Below are positions 1 through 9,699 of a DNA stretch of 64,000 nt, one piece after another (the stretch's first letter is position 1; every line of letters starts with the position of its first letter). The notes below the pieces were generated by a model. The model was not told the DNA's origin and did not search any database. It worked only from the letters and a program-made list of their open reading frames with translations. The position numbers and the translations under genes were made by a program. The stretch comes from Coremacera marginata (lineage: Eukaryota > Arthropoda > Insecta > Diptera > Sciomyzidae). Where the stretch lies: NCBI GenBank assembly GCA_914767935.1, contig OU612043.1:117337690-117401689 (forward strand), in the 5' to 3' direction.

Positions 1-854
1 CAAAATATGAAAAAATGTCCGAATTTTTGTTTACCGGAAAGATAAGAAATTTCAAATTAGTTACGATAAAATGGTTTGCCGTTATACGTGAGATTCAGTA
101 TTCCATAAAAGGGCAACACATTTTATCCTTGAAAAAACACCATTCGAACCTTATCCGGACATAATGTCCATGGACCCCTTGTTCATGGAATAACATAAAA
201 AAACAAATAGAATTAAGGAAATCTTTGCAGATATTTTCACAGGGCATTGATTTACTACATAAGTCTGTTCTTTCATACTTTGATTATCTTACATTGAATC
301 TGGATAAAGGAAATTATGCCCGAAAAATGAGGAAATACAGCCCGAAAAACTGCTGCGAATTTCGGGCGTAATTCCCATTTTCTTTCGGGTTTTATTTCCA
401 AACTATTCGGGGTTATATCGTTCTATCAGGCTTGATTGCCGTTTCAAATTCAGGCGTTTTTCCAAAATTTAATGCTTCAAAAACTTCCGGCTTTTTTGAC
501 ATTTTTTTTCGGGCGTAAGTTCTGGGAGCCTTACAATTATTTCTCAGTCGTCGTCTACAAAAATATTTTCAATTTAGAAGCAAAACCCTTTTTGACGACG
601 GATATTGGTTGCTTAATATTATTCATGTCCAGTACCGCTGGAATACATTTTGGGAAATTTTTTCAAAATTTTTTGGACATTTTTTTAGTCTTTATTGTGT
701 ACATTTTTTTTCTTTTTTATGTTTCTTTTAAAAAATGTTGAATATTTTTCAGTAGAATTTTATAAAAGGGCCTAAAATAAATAGAAAGAGCCTCGGGGCT
801 TTTTAAATTGATAAGGGCCCAAAAAAGCCCTAAAAGCCCCCAAATATCATCCCT
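1..854. other. AT-rich stretch without a supported gene
   Basis: I see no homology-bearing reading frame here. The one longer open frame (436-741) is a low-complexity Phe/Leu-rich translation with no family signature. A GC-richer patch at about 320-420 repeats the short string TTTCGGGC several times. Confidence 0.6.
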
Positions 855-1690
855 GCTAGTTACCTGCTATATGCTGATGATCTGATAATATACTCAGTCA
901 TAAAACATATATCAGATAGCCATGATTTACAACTTCAGCTGTCAAATGTATTTGCTTGGTGTTGTAAAAATCACCTATCGTTAAACATAAAAAAGTGTTT
1001 TCACATTACTTTTACCAAAACCCAAAATATCATAAATACCTCATATAATATTGATGGAATTGTCTTAAATTCTGTTGATGAAGTATTGGATTTAGGTGTG
1101 ATTTTTGATACAGTTTTCCTTTGTAAGTCACATCAACTACATTTTACCTAAAGCTTATGTCATGTATGCGTTTGTTCGTCGAAACAGTTCGGCTTTTATT
1201 GACTCTATTCATCTCTATTAAGCTTTTGTTAGATCCTAGCTTGAATATGCATCATTTATCTGGAATCCCTATTATAGCTCCCACATAAATAGACTTGAAC
1301 GTCTTCAAAAAGTATTTACACGATATGCTCTTAGGTCCTTAATTCATAATGAGCCAACCCCCTCATATAGTGCTCGGTGCTTTTTAATTCGATTGAAATC
1401 GCTACAAAGTAAAAGAACTATAACATCAATCTTATATGTCTCAGACTTAGTTAAAGGGGCGATCTTTTTTCCATTAGATTGCTTAGAACTAATTATGCTA
1501 TTAACGCTCCGTTGAATAGAGCTCTTATCGAATACAATATGATCTCTAACAACATTGCCATAGATCTTGCTTTCAATAACAGGCAAGCTTTCTTGATAAT
1601 TTTTATCGTTAAACAAATAATTTATTACGGTACTATAAGTTCTTACGGTACTAATGCCCGTATGATACTTAATTTTTTTTGTCCAATTTA
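855..1690 (+). pseudogene. 3' fragment of a non-LTR retrotransposon (LINE) reverse transcriptase
   Basis: Translation from about 870 gives the reverse transcriptase catalytic motif YADD, followed by the conserved Trp/Cys-Asn-Lys-Cys block typical of jockey/CR1-type LINEs. About 1170-1480 gives the C-terminal end of ORF2: an LEYASFIWNP motif, then an IxRLERLQKVF-type motif and an ILYVSDLVKG-type motif. The frame contains stop codons (for example near 1219 and 1234), so this is a dead, 5'-truncated copy. It resembles the longer LINE at 33.9-36.9 kb, which has matching DLGV and LEYV segments, so the two probably belong to related families. No poly(A) tail or target-site duplication (TSD) could be fixed. 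Confidence 0.85.
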
Positions 1691-2337
1691 AAAATCTGAA
1701 AATAAGTGGCGCATGGGCAGGACAGACATATTTTGTAAGAAAAGGATAAACGTTGTTACTTTTTTATTTCTGGTGTTTTTTTAAAGCAGCTGCATGAAAT
1801 AAATTAATATAAGCTACACACATCCCTTCCAATTCAGCATACATTTATATTAAATAGTTTTGTTTACTCTAAAAATGTCAAATTAATTATTAACAGTATT
1901 AACAGCACAGTTAAGATTTGATCGAAACTTAACGAAGAACGAATTGAAAGAAACGGCAAAAAAAAATGCAAAGAAAATACAGTCCGTCCTACAAATTTTT
2001 CTCCAATTCGTACCATATGCGTACTCACTCACACTAATTGAATCAATGCATTCGTGCTATTTGAACTGCTCTAGTTATAATTTTCAATGATCAATTTAAT
2101 TAAGTATCATAAAGGCTTAATGTTTAGAATTTTTGAATAAATGAAAATGAAATGAAATAAATGAAATGTTAATTTTTGATTCATTTTCGTACGTTATGTT
2201 TCCTTACGCTGTATATCGTGTGATTAGCTGTTTTATACAATTCGAAAATTCTAGCTTATAATTTCTCGGTATGGTCGTATCCCTTTCCGTCGCATTCAAA
2301 ACTGTTACGCATGCTGTATTGTTAACTACGTTGGCTA
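1691..2337. other. Intergenic, AT-rich, no supported gene
   Basis: No coding signature is visible. The string GCGTACTCACTCACAC at about 2020-2035 recurs at about 4290 and 32790, inside the direct repeat units described separately. Confidence 0.55.
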
Positions 2338-3032
2338 AACTTTGTTGTGTGTCGAGTTTTGGGCCTAGAAAAAAAAAAGCGGACATTTCCAACAGGTCAG
2401 CGGAGCAATCGGTGGCTACAGATGTAGGTCGACGACTGGCTAGAGTAGGGTCGTAGGGTACATGTCGCAGGTTTTGTAAAATCGCAATTAAAAGTAGAAT
2501 TGAAATTCTCAATAACTTGACTTATTCGAACTCGCACAGATGGTAAAAAGGACAAAGGAAAAAACTAGTGGTTTTCGAATCGTGTGATTCACTATTTACA
2601 CACAATACAAATAACACAACAAATATTACAACAAATAACGATGCAAATATTTTAAACTAAGAGTAAAATAAAATTTACAAAGAAAGCGGAAATATAAAGG
2701 TATTCAAATTTAGTTCGGTTATTAAAAATTAAGGAACGTACAGTCTTACAACGAACAAATACGACATAATTTTACTCATCATAAAAAAAGAAAAAAAAAC
2801 ATAAATTTGCATGAAAATTGTCGTATGTGATAGTTCTTCACACATGAGACAATTGGGCTATTCACAGTTCGAGTACGCAGGCCTGTTTAATTTACGATTT
2901 GTATTTTTACGCCAACTTACTTAAGAGTATTATTCCTTGATGTTGTTTTGCATGCAAACGCAGATACGCGGAAATAAAAGTAGCCTTTGGACGTGATGTA
3001 TCTACAGCATATGCAGATACATGATGAGGGGC

Positions 3033-3347
3033 TCACAGTTTCAAACTTGGCAAATGGTACGAATACGCCTGGTTAATAAACGTTAAAACTATGGATAGCC
3101 ACATGTATGTGCGGAGTAAAAGGTAAACAAGGATGACACAGGCACCATCGTCAGCCGTCTGTTGGAGAATGTAGAAGAGCAGTACCAGCGTGCCGCCAAA
3201 TAGATGAAGAGCATAAAATACGAGCCGATGCCCCATGCCACCCCAATGATATAGGAGAACTCAGAATTGCGACTCGCCTTCACAGCACTTAGGTAGAACA
3301 GTGGTGCCGCACCCAACTGAACAACCACAGATGAACCATGGCGATTC
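3033..3347 (-). pseudogene. Membrane-protein exon, copy A (frameshifted)
   Basis: On the minus strand a 3' splice-site-like sequence (TTGCGTGCAG) precedes an exon encoding hydrophobic helices. The start matches copy B at 31565 (xHGSSVVV.., then APLFYLSA). An extra base near 3240 shifts the frame, so the second half (HRLVFYALHLFGGTLVLLFY onward) lies in another frame that still ends in the same stop near 3033. I do not recognise the protein. Copy B retains the uninterrupted frame, so A is the decayed paralogue. Confidence 0.55.
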
Positions 3348-3477
3348 CTGCACGCAATAAATATTTTATGCATGTAGTTTTCCACGTGGTTGCGTTGGAG
3401 CAATTTTATTGGTTGCATAAAAATCGATAAAAACACGAAAAAGCACAGTTTTTGTTAAATTTTAATTAAATAAACAT

Positions 3478-4150
3478 AATTAAATTTTCATTGAGCAGTA
3501 GTAATGTGGCGGGACCCAATTCCATGTTTAAGGTCTATAGAGCGACCGGCCGCTCAAATTAGCCGTTACACTGACGGATACCAGTTTGCCGTTGCCCAGG
3601 GAACACCACGTGGAGTCTTGAGTCGACTTGACACGATTTCGACATGGATAATGCTGGCCTCGCTAGGTTGAGGCAGTCAGACACGTTGCCATGTTAAGGT
3701 TCGCCCCCTGTTCCCATTGCGCTGAGGCATGGGTAGTTTCGCAAACTGACGCAGCCGCTCTGGGGGTGTTCGAAAGAAAAGTTCTTCGCAAAATCTTCGG
3801 TCCTGTTCGAGTCGGCGATGACTATCGCATCCGAATGAACCACGAGCTGTATGAGCTCTACGAAGACATTGACGTAGTTCGGAGTATAACTGTGCAGCGA
3901 CTACGCTGGCTGGGTCATGTCCACCGTATGGACGACGAAGCTCCAGCGAAAAAGGTGCTCGAGACGAAGGTCGCTGGTCAACGACGACGAGGGAGAACAT
4001 GCCTCCGATGGATGGACCAGGCTGAGGAAGCCCTAACCGCACTTGGTGTATCCGGTTGGAGAAGGCGCGCAAAGCAGAGGCGCCTGACGAGAGCTGATGA
4101 GGTCGGTCGAAATCCGGACACGGGTTGTTACGGCCACCTAAGTAAGTAAG
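3478..4150 (+). mobile_element. 5'-inverted (twin-primed) RTE-type LINE copy
   Basis: The right part (3719-4150) is the sense 3' end of the LINE seen at full length at 37170-40261. It encodes the C-terminal ORF segment with RWLGHVHRMDDEAP and LRWMDQAEEALTALG motifs and ends in a (TAAG)n tail. The left part (3478-3715) is the 5' end of the same LINE in reverse complement. Its junction-proximal end corresponds to the very first bases of the element (GGGAACAGGGGGCGAACC in sense). The insertion is flanked by the 7 bp TSD TAAACAT (3471-3477 and 4151-4157). The empty site is preserved in the paralogous repeat near 31690. This is the classic product of twin priming. Confidence 0.9.
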
Positions 4151-4720
4151 TAAACATTCAATTGCAACTAGTTAACTTTATTTTCATTTACACGTCGACG
4201 TTTCTTGTTTTCTCACATCTTTCTCATAGCTTTGAGATTGTATATGAGATGTCAATTTAGTCTTGATATTCGCGGCAGGCTAGTCAAAACGTGCGTACTC
4301 ACTCACACCAAATGACCGTGGCGCAGATGCCAAGTGAACGGCGCTAGCTGTTTCTTTCTGTAGTGGTTCACGGAACGATACGGAAAAGCTGCTGTTCTCG
4401 GGAACAGTTGGATAGCACAGTCGAACAAAGTGGGAACAGAAGTTAGCTAAGCGGTGGAAAGATGGGATTGAGGAGGAAAGGAAATTTGTTATAGGGTCGA
4501 GGTTGGGAAAAATTACCGTAAGGAAAATTGAATAGGATAGCTAAATAGTGGATCGATGGTGTGGAGAAGAGCATGAGGAGGGAAAGGTGAGGAAGGTTAC
4601 TGTAGCAAAACGAAAAAAATCGCAGGAAGGGGAACGAGCAGTTAAGTTAAAAAAGTCTTAAGGAGGGGACAGAGAAAATGAGAGAAAAAAGTGGAAAAGT
4701 CCAGTTCAGCAGTTTGTGGG

Positions 4721-4814
4721 TCGGTTTTGGATTTATTCAGTCAAGTCTAGAATATAAAACAAAACTTAGAAATTGTTTGCAGAGTTGTGTGGACACATAT
4801 TTTATCGAAATTAT
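4721..4814 (+). repeat. Left terminal inverted repeat of the 4.7-8.7 kb element
   Basis: Includes ATTTATTCAGTCAAGTCTAG, matched in reverse complement at the right end. The inner end reads TTTTATCGAAATTAT on both sides. Confidence 0.8.
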
Positions 4815-6773
4815 TTAAGTCACTTCTTTTATTTGTCTTATATTTTGAAATTGAGTCGGGGAAATTGGCTTGGGACCATTACCTAACTCATTAATCGAAG
4901 AACTTTTTTGCTTTTAAATAAAACAAAAGCACCTTTTTGATAGTGGGACAAATATTTTAAAAACCCAATTTTATTGTTCTTATGTCTATACGATACAATT
5001 CGATACAGTTTTTACTGTTCAGATAATATTGCAATGTATATTAAAATATAGGAATACTTAAGAGAAGTATTGTTTCTTCGATGCGAGTCAGTAACATCTT
5101 CTCGTATGAGCAACCAGCAATTGTCACCCATCATCTCGATATCCCACCTTCCTTGATAGCGATTTTCGATTGCCATCATATCCTGGTGGAACCGCTTACC
5201 GTGCTCGTCGCTCTCCGTCCCAAGTTTTCCGGAAAAAAAAAACTGAGATGCGAGTGGAGGAAATGTATTTTCAATTACATATTGACATCTGTTGATTGAA
5301 ACTAAAAGTTTTTCATTACAAACTTAACTCAATATATTGTAAGGAATTGTAATATATCAAGGTTTTTTCATATTTTTCGAGCAAATTCTCTATAAGTTGC
5401 TCGTATTGAGGACTTTTACAATATCCAAGGAAACCACTGACAACATCTTGGAATGCTTTCCATGCTGCAATTTCATCTTCCGACAAACATTTTGGAGATT
5501 CCTCGTCATGAAGGAGCTTCCTTATTTGTGGTCCTTCAAAGATGCTTCTTTTATTTTTGCTTCTGATAGTCTGGAAATGCATTTTTCATTTCTCAGCTCA
5601 CTGCGTTCAGATTGTCTTTTAAGGCCTTTACTTCATTTCATTAAACCTAGTTTTATGTGCAGCGGCGGGAGAGTAATGTTTTCCTTCGGTATCAATGGTG
5701 GCTGTGAAATATTGTTTCACCAATAATATGGTCATCTCTAGCCGGCCAGTTTTGCCGTTCATAATGGTGTTGACGAGCGCGGCTGTCCCACTTGCAGAAA
5801 AAACAGCAGTTCTTTGTAAGTCCGCCCTGCAAGCCTGTGAGCAGAGCAATCACTTTTAAATCTGAGCATACTCTCCAATTATGAGCTTTATAACTGATTT
5901 TTTTCAAAAATGCTGCTATTGAAGTGTACGTGTCTTTCATCTCCACGGCCTGACCGATTGGAATCGAAGGTTCATGATTGCCATTATGTATCAAAACAGC
6001 CTTGAGACTGTATTTGCATCCATCAACGAGCAAGCGCCATTCAGTCGGATCGTAACTCTGACCGAGTTCTGTAAACAGGCCATGTACATCAGCGCAGTAC
6101 CAAATTGCGCCATCCTTGGCCTAATATTCGACGAAACGATTACCTCGATTACGGTAAATAGTTACCATGACTCCTGGAGCTAAAAAGTTGAACTGCTTCA
6201 TTCGAGATGCATGCAGCTCTGCATCATGTTTGCTCAATTTTAGGTTACGTCTCCAATCACTTAGTTAAGCTTGAGATAAAAGGCGTGGATGATTCGTTGG
6301 CATGTTCGGGATGAGCTCACTTACAGTCGAAACTTTAGAGCTGCTCGATTCTTCTGAATGTCTCCTTCGCTTCCTGCTCTCTAAGTCGGGACATTTTGGC
6401 ACTGGTAGCTTGTCAGAGTGTGGAACTGGTTTCGTCACCGACGAGATATCGGCGTACTCGACAGTGCGTGCACGACGGCCTTTGGTTCCAATCAACTTAG
6501 TCAAACAGAAGTAGCAATCAGTTTCATGATTAGTTGGCTCTCTCCAGGACATTGGCACACCGAATTTAAGTTTTCGTTTTCCCCCTGAAGCTCATGCTTG
6601 CAGAGTTATCTGTCAATTAGAACTACATATATTTGGTACCCACTCTTTGTCTTGATGTCGAATGGCAAATCCAAAATGACTTAAATAAGCTGATTTTAAT
6701 GCATCTGTAATAATTCGAATCGTTTTGGTTTGAATATACAATCCACAAACGTAGCAAAATTTGTTCGAATTTA

Positions 6774-6801
6774 CGAGGGCCGTTCGGAAAGTTCTTAGCC
6801 T
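6774..6801 (+). repeat. Mariner inverted terminal repeat, left
   Basis: 28 bp identical in reverse complement to 8042-8069, adjacent to the TA target duplication. Confidence 0.95.
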
Positions 6802-6839
6802 AACAATGAAAAACAAGAGTTAGATTTTTAAAATTATCT

Positions 6840-7889
6840 TTATTTTTCAATATAATCTCCTGAAACTTCAACACACTTAGTCCAACGCTTTTCTAGCAAT
6901 TCTATCCCCTGATTAAAATAATTTTCCTGAAGCTCTGCAAAATAATCGTTTACAGCTACAATTGCATCTTCATTTGAGGTAAAACGCTTGCCAGCAAGAA
7001 ATTTTTTTAGATTTGGGAACAGGTAAAAGTCAGAGGGAGCTAAATCAGGAGAATAAGGTGGATGGTCAAGCAATTCGTACTTCAATTCGTTGAATTTTGC
7101 CATTGTTTTAACACTCTTATGTGCTGGTGCGTTTTCTTGATGAAAAATTACTTTTTTGCGTTGCAAACCAGGTCGTTTTTCTCGAATTTTCACATCCAAT
7201 TGGTCCAAAAGGTTACAATAATATTCTGATGTAATTGTTTTACCTTTTTGAAGATAGCCGATCAATAAAATTCCTTTATAATCCCAAAAAACCGTTGCCA
7301 AAACTTTTCCAGCCGATTGAATTGATTTTGCCTTCTTTGGTACACTTCCTTGAGCTTCAATCCACTGTTTTGATTGCTCTTTCGTCTCTGGTGTATAGTG
7401 ATGAATCCATGTTTCATCAACAGTTATGAAACGACGTTTAAAATCCATTTTATTTCGCAAAAATCTATCCAAACAGTCTTGAGCAATTTTCATGCGAATG
7501 CGTTTTTGATCAACCGTAAGCAAATGCGGCACCCATCTTGCAGATAATTTTTTCATTTTTAATTCTTCATGCAAAATCAAATGAATTCGATCATTTGAGA
7601 TGCCTATGGCATCACTTATTTCCCGCACTTTCACTCGTCGATCGTCTAGTACTATATCATGTACTTTTGCTATGATTTCTGCTGAAGTTGCAGTTTTTGG
7701 ACGACCACTTCGAGGCTCATCTTCAATGCTTGAACGACCACGTTTAAATTCAGCTATCCAGTTTTTTACTGTTGCGTATGAAGGAGCATTCTCACCTAAT
7801 ACATTCACCATATCATTATGAATTTCTTGTCCCGATAAACCTTTTTTATGTAAATATTTAATTACACAACGAATTTCAAATTTTTCCAT
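6840..7889 (-). CDS. Mariner transposase, full length, with a catalytic Asp-to-Glu change
   Basis: Transposase of the mariner family, about 349 residues from the internal Met (MEKFEIR..), the normal start and length; an upstream in-frame ATG at 7904 would add five residues. The N-terminal half has the paired helix-turn-helix DNA-binding region with the linker-like GRPKTA segment. The catalytic half shows TVDETWIHHYTPE (first Asp), then FHQENAPAHKS, then YSPDLAPSDFYLF (third Asp), with exactly 34 residues between the second and third positions. In active mariners the second position is Asp (HQDNA); here codon GAA at 7134-7136 encodes Glu. Metal coordination by a DDD triad is required for cleavage in characterised mariners, so this copy may be catalytically impaired although its frame and ends look intact. 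WVPHLLT fits the irritans/Himar-like group. Confidence 0.95.
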   Translation of the reverse strand: MEKFEIRCVIKYLHKKGLSGQEIHNDMVNVLGENAPSYATVKNWIAEFKRGRSSIEDEPRSGRPKTATSAEIIAKVHDIVLDDRRVKVREISDAIGISNDRIHLILHEELKMKKLSARWVPHLLTVDQKRIRMKIAQDCLDRFLRNKMDFKRRFITVDETWIHHYTPETKEQSKQWIEAQGSVPKKAKSIQSAGKVLATVFWDYKGILLIGYLQKGKTITSEYYCNLLDQLDVKIREKRPGLQRKKVIFHQENAPAHKSVKTMAKFNELKYELLDHPPYSPDLAPSDFYLFPNLKKFLAGKRFTSNEDAIVAVNDYFAELQENYFNQGIELLEKRWTKCVEVSGDYIEK

Positions 7890-8041
7890 TGCAACACAAA
7901 TCACTGAAGTACCGTTTTTGAACAGCTGTTCTTATACGAATGAGTTGTCAGATCCAATTGAAATTTTACATGTGTTCATACGATGGATTAAAGTTTCCTA
8001 CAGACTTAACTTTTTGCTGTTTATGCCGTCATATCTGTGTC

Positions 8042-8069
8042 AGGCTAAGAACTTTCCGAACGGCCCTCG
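8042..8069 (-). repeat. Mariner inverted terminal repeat, right
   Basis: 28 bp partner of the left repeat. The transposase start lies about 150 bp inside it, leaving room for the promoter. Confidence 0.95.
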
Positions 8070-8575
8070 TATCTTGCACACTATTTTTGGCATTGCACTT
8101 TGGTTTTCTTACTAAACACACGAACTATATATGTAAATCTAAGCACTCGATAACAAATACCGACGGAGTGACTTTTACGACTGACTCTTTATTCATAGCA
8201 TTTCTTAAAACTACCTAGAACATGGATAGAACGCAGTTCATACCATGTGTATAACTTAACTATCTACTTGGCTATATGACAACAAGCTCCGGCTGCTATG
8301 GCTATACGATATCCTTGTATAGACAAGAACAGGCTTGTTGAAATTTCAAGAAATTCAAGGAAGGACGCATCCTAAATAAACTGTACTAATCTCTTTTTAG
8401 TCCACGAATTCTCATTAACAGTGAGTCGGGTTTAATTTAGTGATAATTATTCAAAGTAAACAATAAAGCAATCAGTACAGCTTTTATATAATTCAACAAT
8501 ATATAAACCGTTTTTATTCAATAAACTGGCACAGTGAAACTGAAAACAACGAGTATATTTCAGATAAAGAGTACG

Positions 8576-8668
8576 ATAATTTCGATAAAATATGTGTCCA
8601 CACAATTCTGCAAACAATTTCTTAGTTGTATTTTATATTCTAGACTTGACTGAATAAATCAAAACCGA
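8576..8668 (-). repeat. Right terminal inverted repeat of the 4.7-8.7 kb element
   Basis: Reverse complement of 4721-4814, ending AAAACCGA. The match is direct and visible over about 90 bp. Confidence 0.8.
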
Positions 8669-9699
8669 TTATCAAAAATGTTTAAAAATTCAAAATTTAT
8701 TGATATTGACAAAATTTACTAAAATAATTCTTAAAAATGAATTTGTTTTTGGATTCATACAAAATTTGTCTTAAACTGTGCTTAAATACCTCATCTATCA
8801 AGAAGAAAAGGGAAAACTTAAACTATAGTTTTGGAACATATTGAAAATTACAGTTAAATAACGATTTATATAGCCCAAGGTACCGGTCCGATTAAATTCA
8901 TATGCATGAATGAAAAAAAAGTACATGTTCTAAACAATGAAAAAAAAACATGAAAATCGGGGCATTGTATTAAATGCTAGATCTGCTAGGGCAAGATCAC
9001 CTTTTTGAAAAACTGCAAAAATTGAATTTACAAATTATCGCAAATTATTTACAATAATGCTCGCTGATATTATTGAATTCCCTACAGCATATTTTTATCG
9101 TCTCATTACTTGCGTAGACAGTGTGATGCTGATTTTAAGTTTACACTACTACTTATAGTGCATTGGCAACTCAAATGCTATTTTGTACTTTATCTATTAC
9201 ACTGTTTCTCCCTTATATCATCAACTATTACTCCATTAAATACATTTATAACGAACGGTCGTGTTTCATTTCATGTGCTTGATTAACCTCTAACAAAGGT
9301 TATAGGCCCAGGCACCACGTGTTTTCGGAAATTATAAATTGTATTTGAATCCTTCTAAAACTCAACGAGAGTTAATAGAAATGGATAATTCCTTGACGCA
9401 GATCGAAAAATTAATCAATAAAATTATGCAACGTGGTCGGTTCGAATTAAGGAGACCAACTTGTCGACTTTTTCTTGTTTTATGATCTTTTACTTCTGCC
9501 CCCGTTTTACAAAAATCGCATGACGCGCTAACTTCTCCCGATATCTTTTCAGCCAATCAGAAACTTTCTTAATTTGACATATGAACGGAACGCCATCTAG
9601 TTTTCATTATTCTTTTAAGCTATTACAATTTAAAAACATCCCAGTGGACAAAACTATGAAATGAATTAAATTTAACTTTACAAAATAAATAATTTTTTT
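8669..9699. other. AT-rich intergenic stretch, no supported gene
   Basis: No recognisable reading frame or repeat end. A minus-strand open frame at 9362-9556 has no family signature. Confidence 0.5.

Larger units (their letters stand above)
2338..4720. repeat. Direct repeat unit, copy A (partner at 30543-33285)
   Basis: From a shared left edge (GTGTCGAGTTTTGGGCCTAG) to a shared right edge (GTCCAGTTCAGCAGTTTGTG), this segment matches 30543-33285 in the same orientation, with about nine in ten bases agreeing by eye. Copy A is interrupted at 3478-4150 by an RTE LINE, and its right side is abutted by the TIR element at 4721. Without insertions the unit is about 1.7 kb. It contains a minus-strand membrane-protein exon and upstream sequence with a conserved splice-donor-like site. 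It could be a segmental duplication of part of a host gene or a TE that captured gene sequence; the edges do not decide this. Confidence 0.8.
6774..8069 (-). mobile_element. Full-length mariner (Tc1/mariner) element
   Basis: 1,296 bp, the usual mariner length. Perfect 28 bp inverted ends begin CGAGGGCCGTTCGG (6774-6801 and 8042-8069) and are flanked by TA duplications at 6772-6773 and 8070-8071, the mandatory target for this superfamily. It carries one uninterrupted transposase frame on the minus strand. The insertion lies inside the first codons of the older host element's gene, so it is younger than that element. Confidence 0.97.
5080..8093 (-). pseudogene. Decayed gene of a widespread uncharacterised arthropod repeat family, probable transposase
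   Basis: The start codon is at 8093 (MPKIVCKI..). The mariner splits the frame after about eight codons, and it resumes at 6771 with a CYVCG motif, then an AIRHQDKEWVPNIC segment. Stops at about 6616 and 6595 are followed by PMSWREPTNH and DCYFCLTKLIG (about 6560-6480). Further segments are GLQGGLTKNCCFFCKWDSRA (about 5830), FEGPQIRKLLHDEESPKC (about 5540) and SDEHGKRFHQDMMAIENRYQ (about 5200). This order of Cys pairs and conserved blocks matches a protein family I know as highly repeated in insects, hydra and other invertebrates but without an assigned function. Several stops and frameshifts show it is dead. A transposase role is inferred from the flanking TIRs. Confidence 0.7.
4721..8668 (-). 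mobile_element. DNA transposon-like element with ~94 bp terminal inverted repeats
   Basis: The segment at 4721-4814 recurs in reverse complement at 8576-8668 with only a few mismatches and small indels; both outer ends begin TCGGTTTT. Between them lies a decayed minus-strand gene of a widespread uncharacterised arthropod protein family, plus a nested mariner at 6774-8069. Gene plus inverted ends argue for a cut-and-paste DNA element of about 2.65 kb before the mariner arrived. No convincing TSD is visible: the left flank is the direct repeat copy A, but the right flank does not continue it. The superfamily is not assigned. Confidence 0.7.

Noticed and set aside
436..741. 101-codon open frame near the window start
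   Set aside because: Low-complexity Phe-rich translation of T-rich DNA with no conserved motif.
2204..2512. Minus-strand frame over the left edge of repeat copy A
   Set aside because: The similar frame in copy B diverges at the edge and is shifted; no motif and no conservation beyond nucleotide identity.
3677..4072. 131-codon antisense frame over the RTE 3' end (also 39739-40107)
   Set aside because: Shadow of the conserved sense frame, GC-rich and with no independent homology.
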